In this document: positions 11,901 to 23,620 of the stretch, piece after piece
How the letters are laid out: every line of letters begins with the position of its first letter
Position numbering within the stretch: position 1 is the first letter of the stretch
NCBI GenBank assembly: GCA_018697195.1
Contig: CM031859.1
Span: forward strand, 54,693,411-54,757,410
DNA length: 64,000 nucleotides
Direction: 5' to 3'
DNA from: Certhia americana
Taxonomy: Eukaryota > Chordata > Aves > Passeriformes > Certhiidae
The notes under the pieces: generated by a model
Databases searched by the model: none
Told to the model about the DNA's origin: nothing
Seen by the model: the letters and a program-made list of their open reading frames with translations, nothing else
Position numbers and translations under genes: made by a program

Positions 11901-14900
11901 CTGAGGAGGAGGCTATAGGGAGGTCAACAAGCCTGTGTAGGATTTTCACCTGGCCAGTGGCGCTTCAGCTGCTTGGAAGATGCCCTTTCTATCTGCAAAA
12001 GAAATTCCTTTAAACTTCTCCCTTTGAACTTCTCATTGCCAGCACATGAAATGCTGGCATGAAGAGAAGGTCAGACCCAGGTGTCAGCTGTGATTCAGGT
12101 GGTGAAGAAGTTGAACATGGCTTGGGTTGGGCAGTGGTTTCAGCTCAGAGCCCCATCCTGAGATCTGTGTAACTCTCTACTTTCAGAGAGCATCAGAGGT
12201 CAGGAGCTGTTTAATACAGAACGTAGAGATGCAATATCTAATGTAAAAATGTTCACCTTTATTAATGACTTAAGTAATGTAGTTTTAGGCAACTCCATTT
12301 TTTGAAATGTCACACAGTAGCAATCTTCAGATTTCCAAGTCCCCACTTCTCTCATTACCCTGGCTCCAAGATTATGTTAAATATATCAGCTGATCATCTC
12401 ACACTGGCTTCTTTGCTTCAGACTGGAGAACTGTCACCAAGTCAGAAATTGTCATGAGTGGCAGCTGAATACACACCAGCATTGAACTTATTGCAGCTAC
12501 AAACTCTAAACCCCAATAATAATAGGAAGTCAGGAGCATTACTCGGTGAAGAAAATTATGTTCTGAAGCCTGTTAACTTTTTAATATTTGATCAAGTTAG
12601 AAATTATTAATTCTCCCATTTGAAATTGTTTGTCTTGAAAACAAAATCTGATTTAAAATAACGCAGTGGAAAATTTGATGGCATATCATGAGGTCTCTGA
12701 TGAAAAAGTGCAGGCGCTGGTGAGTTAAATAAAGTTTTGCAATCATAGTGGCAAGGTAAAGGGCAACAGATAAAAGATCATGTTTCTTGAGCAGCAGCTT
12801 ACACCTGTCAACTGGCAGGGAAAAGGTAAAGAAGAAAATATCTCCATAGCTAAGTTCTGCATAAATATTACAAAGATCACACATAAACCCTCAGACTCAG
12901 GTTTTTTGGTAGGCACCTACAACAGCAGGTGCTGAGATTACCCATGAGGCTGCACAACCCAACAGGTGCTAATTCCAGGTTCTGTCTACCCATGAGGCTG
13001 ATACTTTATAAATCAAGATCAAATCCATTCCAGCCCTGTCCACTGCAGGGGGCCTTACTGAATGCTTTACACTAGGAAATGCAGGCTTTGTGTTAGAATC
13101 CCATTCTGCCTCCCAGCCTCAGTGAATTCACCTCAGTTGGAGCACCATACTAGGGGAGAGCTGGCTTTGTCCCTCAGACTCTCAAATCTATTTGGACATT
13201 GCTACCCATGCAGTGTAAAATACTCTTTGCGGTGGGGATTCGCAAAGGCCTCAAGAGGCAGAGCAGCTTTTCAGAGGGGTTATCCAGGCAGAGACAATGC
13301 CCTGAAACAGCTCAGAAAGTGCACTGTTACCTTGGTTTGTGGATGGCAACAGAGCTAGCCTGGAATATTTGTCATGTCACCCCCATAGGTGTCCCTCCCA
13401 CCCACTATTAATCTCCAGTGTTGCTCTTGATGTTTGCCCATCTAAGTAAGACCTACCTCATACTGAGGTAAACCACTCTAAATAGATTTCGCCAAGAAGG
13501 ATTTTCCCTAAGTGCTTGACTGTTTAAAACAGTCCTCTAAATAGGTCAAAACAATGAGAAACAGAGAAGCAATGGCCTCTTTTCAGGAAATAGTATCCCA
13601 CTGACTTGATTTTCATCCACTGCCTGTTGGGCCTGGTAATGAGGTTGGGTGTACGGTTATTTTAAATTTGTTATGTGCTGTAGTCCACCTTTCTGGGATA
13701 CCACAGCAGATGTCAATAGCACAAGAATCATCCTTTCATATTTCCATGTGCACAGGACATAGTGTCCTGGCAGTATCACTAGCAATGCAGCAAAGTGCTC
13801 ATCAGAGCATTTTGAAAAGGAAAATAAAGCTGTTGCCCATGAGTGTTGTCCTTTGAAGTGTGGGACTGAAGCCTCTTGGCTGACATCCCTTTCCTGGCCA
13901 ACTCACTTTGTGCATGACTGCAGTAGCACACTGCAGTCCCACGGGACGTGTTTATTACACCCGAGTAAACTTTCCCCCTTCAACATGGAAAAAGGGACTC
14001 ACAATGATTGAAGGCTGCATGCTTAGAATCATAAGGCTTTTAAAATCCTTTTTATATATTTTTCTTTCAGTCAAATGCCAAAGAAAAGAATCACGTTAAG
14101 CCATGATTATAGAACATGCCTTTGATGGCTTGTGCATTTGCCTTGTAGTACCTCCAAGTCAAATATTGTTTAAATCCTCATCAGCACACCAAGATTTATG
14201 GAAGAGACAAGGTTCAGGAGGCTGGCAGGGAATTAACTGCATTAGCTGCAAAATAACTGGCTACAACAGTGCCAGTGCTGATGCACATGGATGATGGCAC
14301 CTGTCAGGACATGCAGCTTCTGCATCCCATGGGTCACTTTTAGGCCAGCAGCCTGGCCAGCTCAGACCCTTTGGTCTCCAATTGCAGGGACACCTGCAGC
14401 CACTTGCCCCAGTGCCAGGTGACCTCTTGGGCCTTGCAGCAGAAGGGAAGGAGGGACAGACCTCAGGGCATTTCAGGGAGGCTACATGAGGGAGCAGGAG
14501 AGAGAAGTTTAATTGCTTAGTCTTGCTGGCAGATGGATTCTGAAAGTAGCTGCATCATATTATGACTTCAGAGGACAAACTGATCCAACATTTGGAATGA
14601 CTTATAAAGTAATGTCTTCTGAATGTATTTGCTGTGCTAGGTTTAAAAAACAGCTTGTCCTGGAATTCCTTACCTCCTCCAGTGCAGGCAGGTGGCCTGG
14701 GAAAGGTGATAGCACATTTCTTTCCTGGCTCTTGCACTCCTTTTTCCAATGAAAGCTGTGACTATTCATATACAAGTCAAATGACGCTGGCATTACACTG
14801 AAGTGGTGCCAGTGGTGAATCAGAGACCTTTTCAAACCACTTGAATTTTAAAATGATAAGAAATAATGGATCTAACTGGAGGCAAAAAATTAATAATAGA

Positions 14901-14939
14901 TGAAAATTACAACTAAAGGATCTAACACTAAAAAAACCC
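8914..14939. other. six kilobases of unique noncoding DNA
   Basis: No exon, RNA gene or clear transposon is visible. Bases 9210-9290 faintly resemble the old MIR-type 'aatccaggacccagactccttgatctc' stretch, but this is too diverged to call. Open frames at 10350-10712, 13062-13411 and elsewhere lack recognisable domains and have conflicting frames on the other strand. Confidence 0.5.

Positions 14940-14984
<45 letters not shown>
14940..14984. repeat. (TGTATA)n microsatellite
   Basis: About 7.5 perfect copies of the hexamer tgtata, 45 bp. Apparent open frames across it that encode alternating Tyr-Met or Tyr-Thr are products of the repeat. Confidence 0.98.
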
Positions 14985-15330
14985 ATTTATGCCCATTTTG
15001 ATGCAGAAAGCAGAAAGCAACAAAAGGTAGAAGTTGTAAGAGGTGTGATGTCAAATAAAAGTCAAATACCATTTAAAGTCTCAGTCCTCCTGCAGTGCCA
15101 CCCACAAGGTGGTATACCTTGAGTTGTAGATCAGGGTGAGAAACATGAAGTAAAACTTCATGTGATTCTTTAAATGAACAATTGTAATAATATGAGGTAG
15201 GATTTTGGTAGGATTTCACAAGGAATCTTTATTCTAATGAACACAAGAAATAATGTCATTATTTCCAATCACATTCATCTAGTTTTAAAAGAATTAAGAC
15301 AAAGAGAAGAAAAACTGAAACATTTTTGTA

Positions 15331-15401
15331 GTTGGTGTGTAAGTGAAAAGAATCCTATAAAATGGTGTGTTGGTGTGTAAGTGAAAAGAATCCTATAAAA
15401 T

Positions 15402-15406
<5 letters not shown>
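15331..15406. repeat. 38-bp tandem duplication abutting a GT repeat
   Basis: A 38-bp unit that starts 'gttggtgtgtaagtg' and ends 'tataaaatggtgt' is present twice (15331-15368 and 15369-15406) with no difference I can see. The second copy merges into the GT microsatellite. The duplication is probably young and driven by the GT tract. Confidence 0.93.
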
Positions 15407-15437
<31 letters not shown>

Positions 15438-15456
15438 TGTGGGTGTGTGTGTGTGC
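15403..15456. repeat. (GT)n microsatellite, interrupted
   Basis: About 54 bp of alternating gt with two 'ggg' interruptions near 15432-15443. It could form Z-DNA and is probably length-polymorphic. Opposing frames of poly-Val/Cys and poly-Thr/His are artefacts of it. Confidence 0.97.
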
Positions 15457-17110
15457 ATGTAATCCCAGATACATGCATGGACTTTGTCACCCAGGCATTC
15501 CAACATCATGTATTACTCTGGAATTAGGAATGTACAGTACATTCAGAGATGCTATAATAAGAAAGTAGCACAAGGTAAATAAATACTGAAATTTTTATGA
15601 GTGAACTTTTGTGAACCAGTATAATATGGGAGCATGAGAGGAACTCATAAAAGGAGGGCAAAAGCCAAAGAACAGATGAGGATGAGAAAGTGATATGATG
15701 AGTGCAGCACAGAAAAAAATGTAAAAACAAGCATGTCTTTTATTTGAGATGGATTCAGGAGAACATCCACTGAAGCCATGAATCTATTTTAGGATTCAGG
15801 AAACTAAATTCTTGTATTACAGTTATTCCCACTACCTGTCTCTGGAGTTATAGCCTCATTAAATTTTACTGAAATTATATTATTATTGTGTTCCAGATAT
15901 GCTTTGGAAACTCTTGGCTACAGTGCAGTGCAGCTGAAACTGATTTATTTGTATCCAATACTGTAACTACATTACAGCCAGTACTCTGCGTTTGCATACA
16001 GCCTCTGCATGTAACGATTTTACAGCAGAGTAAGAGGATGACTGCAAAAATCAGGGTCTGCAGGTATGGCCTTGGAAAGCACTCCACAGGCACAGCTTCA
16101 GATGAGAGAAACTAGGGGTGTAAATGAAGAGAATATTGCAGTCAGTTTCTAAATAAACCAGGCTCATAATAAAGACAAAAAGACATATTCTACAGTAAGA
16201 ATCCTGGCAGGAAATATCTACTTGTCAAGCAGGTGTTCAAGTATAATCAAAACTATTATAATATCATGGAACATAAAGAGAGAAAGGACTCCAAAAAAAT
16301 CACTTTTATCTGGAGATCAACCTGCACCATTTCTGAGGCGTCCCAGTTGTTCATGGAGCCTCCAGAGATGGAGTCAGAAGTCTTTCCTGGTTTTGAGCTA
16401 ACCTAGCTGCACTTTTCCAGGACTTAGCCATATACATACCACAACTCTGTACAGGCAAACAAGGAAGGTTGTGCAATGGCACACGACAGGTTTGGCATCT
16501 GAGATGTCACCTGCAGAGATAGGCTTGCATGTTGAGCCAAGCATGGGAAAACTGTAAAAACTGTTCTATCCACTTGGGAAAAGTGGAAATCCCCTGATGT
16601 TGGCAGCCTTAAACAATTAAAGCCAAAACTCCTTTTACTCTGTTTAAAGAGGATATGAACAATGATTATTATCAACGGTGACATTATATTTGTAACTTTC
16701 TTATATCTAGCATGAATCATACCTGCATCAGAGCTGATCAACCTGTAGCAAGTTTTATAAAGCTATTGTATCATCAAGATAATTAAAACAATGTGTGTTC
16801 CTCTCCAATATAGAATTTCAGGTCATTATAAAAGAGTATGGCATAATCATAAATGGAACATCAGTGTAAAGTGTTGCTGTTCTATCAGAATGTCTGTTAA
16901 TAGCCTGTTTATTAAAGCAATAAAAGTGTAATTTATGCCACCTTTAACCAACCAGCTTGAAAAAAAAATATTTCTGGGAAATTTCTGATATTTACAGAAT
17001 CTGACAAGTTTCTGATATTTAACAGAATCTAACACAATCATGCCCAATCCTTTGAAAACCAATCATGCCAGCAAGAACAGTGAGATGAATTACGGAGGTT
17101 GCTGATGCTT
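15457..17110. other. unique noncoding DNA
   Basis: AT-rich, no gene recognised. Contains a short imperfect duplication at 16982-17036. Confidence 0.5.
16982..17036. repeat. 27-bp imperfect tandem duplication
   Basis: 'tttctgatatttacagaatct' at 16982 recurs at 17009 with a one-base insertion and one substitution further on. Period is 27 bp, two copies. Confidence 0.85.
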
Positions 17111-17400
17111 TTAAGGGCCGAAGTGGACGCATCCCATTTTCCAAGCTCTCCGATGTCAGCAGCCGTGTCGGGCCGGCTGGCTGTTTTCACAGCTTGCGAG
17201 CAGAGCTGCCCATGCAGTGCCCCGGCCCCAGCACAAACACGCTCCAGCAGCCACCAGCCCCAGGCCGCTCCCTCCCGCCGTGCTTCCAGCTGCTCTCAGT
17301 CACAGAGAGCACGGACCCATCTCCAATTTCCTCCCAGCGACACCGGAACGCCTGGGTGTAGTTTACACAGAGGTGCGCCAAAGACAATTCCCGTTTCCAT
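17111..17400. promoter_or_regulatory. CpG-rich patch (borderline CpG island)
   Basis: I count 18 CpG dinucleotides in about 300 bp, in sequence clearly richer in G+C than its surroundings (estimated observed/expected near 0.7). Such a patch in AT-rich DNA often marks a promoter or enhancer. No TATA box, clear splice donor or conserved coding frame supports a particular gene. The 143-codon plus-strand frame through it (17099-17530) has a Ser/Pro/Ala-biased composition typical of GC-rich chance frames. Confidence 0.4.
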
Positions 17401-19240
17401 TTCAGAAGGTTCCCCCACTCAGCTCTCTGCTGCAAAAGCTGCAGCCAAACTTCTTGCTATGCCTCTGGGCACATGCAGCAGGAAAATCGTCAGTCCTGGC
17501 TTCTCTTTCTTTCTTTTAGCGTTTTTGTGAGTGGACAAGGCATCCTCCCGTACACAGCAGTGTGGGTAGGATCTGACCTGTGGCTTTATTTCTTCTGGAG
17601 CAATCTGATGGCAATGCAGAGACCCTAAAGACCACCTGGCAGGCTCCAAGTTAAGGGTGTTCTCAAACCTCACCTGCCAGGGGCCTGCCAATAAACTGGG
17701 GCAGAGCCAGGCAATGCCACTCCAAGTTGTGGCTCTTGTCACTTGCCATGCAATTTCTCAGAATTCTCTGCATATATATACACAGACTTTTTAAAAGGAA
17801 ATAAACAGGAAACATGGGAATCTGAAAAGTGAGTAGCCATAAACAGATTGGTAGCTGTCAATCTCCATTTGGTGAAGAGAAAGTGAGGAAAAGAATAGAC
17901 AGAGAATAAGAGGTTATATTTCAGTACATAAAGCAATAAGGATAGCATTTCCAATCCCAAATAAACAGTCGAGAGGAAGCAAAGCAAAGGCAAAGTCCTC
18001 CACTAGGAAAGTGGGGTTGCATAAACAGAGGCTGCACCCCCCCGAACTGCTGAAACTGTCACTTCTTGTATCAGACAGGACTAAATACATGCAGCATGGG
18101 AACAATACCACAGTGTTGCTAACCCTCTTGAAAATAAAGCTCATGGGCAATCTCTAGCCAGCCACTGGGTTTTGTCTTGCTGAGTAGTACTCAAGGCAGC
18201 AGCTCTCTATTTTTATTTTCCCCAACACAAGCTGAATTGAAGGCCTTGCAAAGTACAAATGTAATGACCTGTTCTGAGTGTTCCTGCCACAATTATTGCC
18301 TGCCTGGTTAAATCTATTGTGGTAGGTTACCACAATACTGTAAACATGACATTGCAGCAACCCCCAGCCCTTCAACCCCCCGGACACTGTGGGCTTAGGA
18401 GGTCACCCAGGCCATGCACATCCAGAGCCAGGGAAGCTGATTGTCAGCAGGGACAGCTCTGCTCCGGGTGCCAAGCTGCCCGGAGACTGTCCTGGCTGAC
18501 CCTGGAGGGACTGCTGGCAGCGCCACACGCAAGTGGGCAGTCTGCCTGTACCCTCGGGGACATCTTTGGGAGCCTGGCACCACGCCCTGCTGATAGTTGA
18601 TGCTGGCTGCTCTGGGTGTTGGCACAAGGCAAACCCCCAAAATGCAAAGTGGAAAAGGTCATTCGAAGTGAGCTTTCTGCTCCACAGCCTTTGCAAGCAC
18701 TTAGTAGCATTTGATGAGTATCAGTTGGGGTTTTTTAATGCTATTCATTGCAAATGTAAAAGAAGTCTGTTTACAGCATCTGGTATGTCTTTTATTACTC
18801 TGCATGATTTTGGCTCAGTTAGTACTGTAAGCCTGGATTTTTACAGTTCTGCAAATTATTTTCAGCCCTGCGCTTTCTCTCCTGGTCTTACTCATCGCAG
18901 TGACAGCAATCCACATCACTGCTGTGGGCTGCTTTTTAGGAAGTGGGCACATGATGACACACTGTGAAAATAAAGAGCCAAACCTCATTTGGGAGACACT
19001 CCATTTAGTCCCCATTTAACATCACGTCACGCCATCATGATGAATCTTTGCACAAAAGGGATGACAAGCAGAAGATGAAAGTGGGGATTGAAAAGGAGAC
19101 ATCAGTTTCTGCAAGGAAGATTGGAAAATCGACTTTTGCTGGTTTTATTCTGACAGCACGCTTCGCTGGAGGTCACCGAAACGAGGCCGTCCGGTTAAAA
19201 ACAGGGAGACCTTTTAGCAATCACACCTCCTGGTGCTCCT
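17401..19240. other. noncoding DNA between two CpG-rich patches
   Basis: Mixed composition with a moderately GC-rich stretch at about 18360-18600 that has few CpGs. Many overlapping frames occur on both strands there, none recognisable. No repeat seen. Confidence 0.45.
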
Positions 19241-19470
19241 TCAGGCTGCTCCGCAGCACTGCATCGTCCCTGTTCGTGCCGGGTTTGGCGCCGGGATGCC
19301 GCCGGGATGCCGCCGGACCCGCCGAGGCTCCGCCGCGCCCCGGGGGCTGCGGGCGGTTTGCTCCTGCCCCCTGCCGGCGGCTGCCGGGACTGCGCCGGCC
19401 CCGCTGCCTGTGCCGGGACCCGGCCCCGGGTCTGCGGGATTGCGGGGGAGCGCTGAGCACCAGGAAGGGC
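19241..19470. promoter_or_regulatory. dense CpG island, candidate promoter
   Basis: I count about 29 CpGs within 19261-19460, in sequence that is roughly 80% G+C, against an AT-rich background. A short direct repeat, 'cgggatgccgc' twice, lies near 19292-19313. Islands this dense usually mark transcription start sites in vertebrates, so an unannotated promoter (protein-coding first exon or lncRNA) is plausible. Direction cannot be told. Open frames of 100-179 codons cross the island on both strands, which is expected from composition alone, and none reads as a known protein. A minus-strand CR1 begins about 110 bp downstream. Confidence 0.6.
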
Positions 19471-19577
19471 TGGAATTCCTGCACCGACCTTCTCCTCCTG
19501 CCGCTGACCACCACAGGCGTGATTTTTCAAGGATGCAGGGCAAGCATTCTTGCGATATTACTGTTTAGTCCAGATAC

Positions 19578-20095
19578 CATAGAATGATAGGATCGCGGAA
19601 TGGCGGGGGCTGGGAGGGACCTGAAAGATCACCCAGTTCCAGCGCCCTGCCTTGGGCAGGGACACCTTTCACTAGACCACATTTCTCAGAGCTCCATCAA
19701 ACCATCCCTTAGGCACTTCCAGGGATCCACATCCACAAATTCTCTGGACACTCTATTTCAGTGGTTAACCCCCTCATAGTAAAAAAGTTTTTCCTAATAC
19801 CTGATCTAAACCTTATCTCTTTCAGTTTGAAACCATACCCTTTTATCCTGTAAACATGCCCTTGTTAAGCCCTCCTCCATCGTTTTTTTTTTAAGGCTCC
19901 CTTTAGGTACTGGAAGGCCGCAATTAGGTCATCCCAAAGATTTCTCTTTTCCAGGCTGAGCAAACCCAATTCCCTCAGTCTTTCCTCATAGGAGAGCTGC
20001 TCCATCCTTCTAATCAAATTAGTGGCCCTTCTCTGGACTCAATCCAACAAGTCAGTGTCCTTCCAGAGATGCATGCAATACTCTTTTCGATCCCA
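19578..20095 (-). mobile_element. CR1 LINE 3' end, 0.5 kb
   Basis: On the plus strand it begins with the reversed CR1 tail, 'catagaatgataggatcgcggaatgg', then 'tgggagggacctgaaagatcacc', 'cctgccttgggcagggacacc', 'ttttcctaatacctgatctaaacc', 'aggctgagcaaacccaattccctcagtctttcctcatagg' and 'cttctctggactcaatccaac'. This is the 3' UTR and the very end of the element, read from 3' to 5'. It is truncated at the element's 5' side near 20095. No coding capacity remains. Confidence 0.94.
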
Positions 20096-23000
20096 AACAA
20101 AAATGCAAGGAAAGAAAGCAAAGAAGATGATAGAAATTATTTGGCACACCCATAATGAAAATCAAAGACTACCTGTGAAGTGAAAAATACAATTCAGTAA
20201 AAAGATGGGCTTGTTTGCCTTGTTCGGGCCCTAAACAAAGGGAAGTCGTGGTCAGGTGGATACAGGACTTGAAGCCAGAATAATCCAAGCCCAACACTGT
20301 TGCAGAACAGACACTGGTACCAGAGAGGTCCCTCTATGCCTTTTGCCACATTTCCTATTCCAGTAACACAGTGATGTCAGCAGTTCTCAGTGGTCAGGAC
20401 CAGGAAACTCTCTGGCACAGTATGACATTGTATTCTTTTTCAAAATGCCCTAAAGCAACCCTAGCAAGAAGTTCAGTCATTAGGCTGGGTATTCCATAAC
20501 CTTATTCTCCAGTGTTCTTCTGAGATACTGAAATGCAAACACTAAACAGGAAGACAGTAATAAACACCTAAAAGCAGACTGTTTCAATTCTACATTCTCC
20601 ACTCTTGAGGTGGTTAAAGAGATTATAATTTAAATGTTCAGATTAAATATTAATTCTTTTAATCAACAATAAGCATATTCAGACTGTAATAGAAAACGGT
20701 CAAATGGACTTTTAGAAAAAGAGATAAGGTGGGAAAAATATCTTGGTAAAGCATTCTTTCATTCTATTTTCTATCCAAAAGACAGGTCTCTCCTAAAAGT
20801 CACCATAAATGGCAATAAATACCAGAGGTCATACCTTAATCTCTTCTTGCTAAAGCTCACCATTAAAACATTAAGAATAAATAGCATCTAAGTGAGGGCT
20901 TTTTTTGGAAGGTTCCAAGCAATTGCAAAGTTAGTATCCAAGTTAATTTGGAAATAAATTCTCAAACAAATGCTGGTATGCTTATGCTGCTGCTTGCAGT
21001 GGTTGAGAGGATATGTGCCCACCATGGAATGTCTCTGTCCCACCATGCTGACCCTGGGTGGTGTTGGGAAGACTGGTGGGGCTTCTCATTTATCAAGTCA
21101 AGATGCTAAAGAGGCTTGGTCTCAATACATATATTGAAGAACTGTTGTCTTCATGGCCTAATGGCTCAGTACTGGTGAGATGCAGTTGGACTCCAAATAA
21201 GCAGCTGAATGAGGCTAAACACAATTTGCAGGTGATTCAAGTCTGTTATAGCCAGGCTGTATGCTCTTAAGTCATGGTGATTTGGAAGCTCTTTCCACGG
21301 TGGGGTAATTGGAAATTACAGTATATCTTTGATTTAAAAGCTTTAGAGTATATTCACTCAGTGATTAACTGAAGCAATTCGATGTTGCTATAATTAAACA
21401 ATATACTTCATCTTCACTTTGTATATTTTTTTTTTTCCTGAGGTGCTAAATCAGCAATAGATCTGTAATCTGCTGACTAATTCCATTTACCCATGCCCTA
21501 CAACTACTGGCAAAGAATAAAACCTTAGGCAACTGAAAAAGAAAATGTAGTAAAATATGGAAATAACTGTGGCCATTAAAAGATATTTTTGTATCTTAGT
21601 CTTTTGGGAAACAAGTCAAATAGCTAATATCTTCCGCTCAAAATAATGGTAATTCTGTTTTTATTAAGGACCCTAAACTTGCTGATATTCCAGTTCCTTT
21701 CCATTTCTAGAAAACAGAACAGATTTCTGTGCTTAATTATTTTTCAAGTCTAAAAAGGGAACCCAGTGTTTTGAAATAAGCTGAGCAGTCAATCTGGTTA
21801 CATATTTTGCAACAGCTGACCTGCAGCCTACTCCTCATCTATTCCCACTTACATCTTATACCATTTTGGAGTTTCATAGCCTGTGACATCCTCCCTGTCC
21901 TAGTTCATCACTGCATCTCAGGTCTAGACTCTGTCCAAAGCCCCAAGGCCATGCCTGTCTGCCTCAATTCAAATGGATGCTGGCATAATCCAAGAACTGA
22001 AGCATGCTGAGAGTTGAAGCTCTCTTCTAAGTTCATCCAAAGGGGCATGATGGAGCAAATCAGTGTAAAAATAAGGTTACACCCGTAGCCACAAGGAGGA
22101 CAAAACAAAAAATGGAAAATATCCAAACAAAGACAGGGGAAAGCAGAACATGCCAGTACTAGTAGGCACATTTCTACCGTCAGGGATTATAAATGTTTGT
22201 TTCCTGAGGCATGCATATGAGAAGAAGCTTTTGTGGTAATATTTTTATGAGTGGATTAAAGGTGGAAAATACCTTTTTTTCTGTTGAAAAAACATCACTC
22301 CAAAGTGATACAGTGCTGCAGCACATGGCTCAACTCATAGAGGAGAATTAATAAAAACAAACCCTTATTTTTGCATGGAAATAAAAGCCATGGGTTTCTC
22401 CCTTTCACCCTGCCCCCACACTGACACTGCCAACTCTTTGCATTGCTCAGTCTCACCCTTTAGACTTGTAAGTAAGCTTGGGGATGAAAAGTGTGCCTTT
22501 GTTCCCTGAAGTATCAAAGGAACTGTGATGTTCCTTTCTCATGCCAATCATTATAACAGTCATTAAGTCAGCACAATGGGTGCCTGGCTTTCATGTCCTT
22601 AGGGTTGATGGCACACATACAAAATATGACTGTTATTGTTATTTCTACTATTTTTAGGCATACTTTGTTAAGACTACAGCAAGCCTATGAAAAGAGCAGA
22701 CATTCAATTGGTGACCTTTCTTGGGAATATCCCTCAAAGCCCCATGTGAGGCAAATTGGGTGAAGAAAAAGCACCAGGTGAGGGTCATCAGTAGGAAAGG
22801 AAGAAGCCAGAGCAGTTCTGGTCTTGTTTCCCTGGGATTTGTCCTATGCTGGGACCCTGTTGGCTTTGGAGGGACTAGAATGAAGCACCCAGGCATCATC
22901 AAGTTGCTCTGAGAACCAACTACGTAGCACACTTGTTATTAAATTCTGCCAAGGAAAAGATGACCTAGTAGATGTAGCTTTCTTTTAAATATATTTAGTT

Positions 23001-23204
23001 GTTGTTGCAGTTAAAAAGAAAATATCTTGGTAATACAAGATTATCAAAACATAGTGACTCATTCTCAGGTGTGCTGTGAAAACCAGGGCAGATTTCTGGC
23101 AGGTTTTTCCCCAGTAGCAAACCAAAAATTTTATCTCAACTGGATTTTTACTTAATCTGATTTAATTATTGTTGTGGTGGCTTTTTTGTTTGTTTTGTTG
23201 GTGC
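20096..23204. other. unique AT-rich noncoding DNA
   Basis: No gene, RNA or transposon recognised in about 3.1 kb. Frames such as 21058-21270 (plus) and 22654-22932 (minus) are short and resemble nothing I know. Confidence 0.5.
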
Positions 23205-23262
23205 TGTTTGTTTGTTTGTTTGTTTGTTTGTTTGTTTGTTTGTTTGTTTGTTTGTTTGTTTT
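23205..23262. repeat. (TTTG)n microsatellite
   Basis: About 14 uninterrupted copies of the tetramer tttg, preceded by a degenerate T/G-rich lead-in from about 23169. The Leu/Phe/Val/Cys frame across it is a repeat artefact. Confidence 0.98.
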
Positions 23263-23564
23263 GGGGGCTTGTTGTGGGCACAAAGGAAATTGTGAATCTG
23301 ACTTTCAAGAAGTTCTGCAGTGTCTTAATTTCAAAACTAAATGCTTCTGATTATTTGTATCAGCCATATCAGTAACATAGAAATCCTCAGATCTAACCAA
23401 TTTAGCAACAATAACAACAATTACAGTGTCAACTTCCTGTGACATTCTTTCACCTTTATGTTATTTTATCAATGAATAAATTGTGATCCAGAGTAGCTAA
23501 AAGATGCCAATAGTTACAAAAGAAATCAGCAGGGAGTAGAAATTAGTTGGTTCAGATTTCAGCC

Positions 23565-23620
23565 TGAAACAGATGATCTTTATGGGTCCCTCCCAACTCA
23601 GTATATTCTGCAATTTATGG
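23565..23620 (+). mobile_element. CR1 LINE 3' tail fragment
   Basis: 'gaaacagatgatctttatgggtccctcccaactcag' followed by 'tattctg...tttatg' fits the CR1 terminus with substitutions. About 55 bases remain. The 8-base tail is degraded, so it is probably old. Confidence 0.65.

Noticed and set aside
14890..15122. Frames rich in Tyr-Thr or Tyr-Met repeats
   Set aside because: Translation of a TGTATA microsatellite.
15275..15568. Frames rich in His-Thr or Cys-Val repeats
   Set aside because: Translation of the GT microsatellite.
17099..17530. 143-codon plus-strand frame
   Set aside because: Composition-driven frame in a CpG-rich patch, with overlapping frames on both strands and no known motif.
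19048..19587. 179-codon plus-strand frame through the CpG island, with rival frames of about 100 codons on both strands
   Set aside because: Few stop codons are expected at 80% G+C; Arg/Pro/Gly/Ala-rich in every frame and no recognisable domain.
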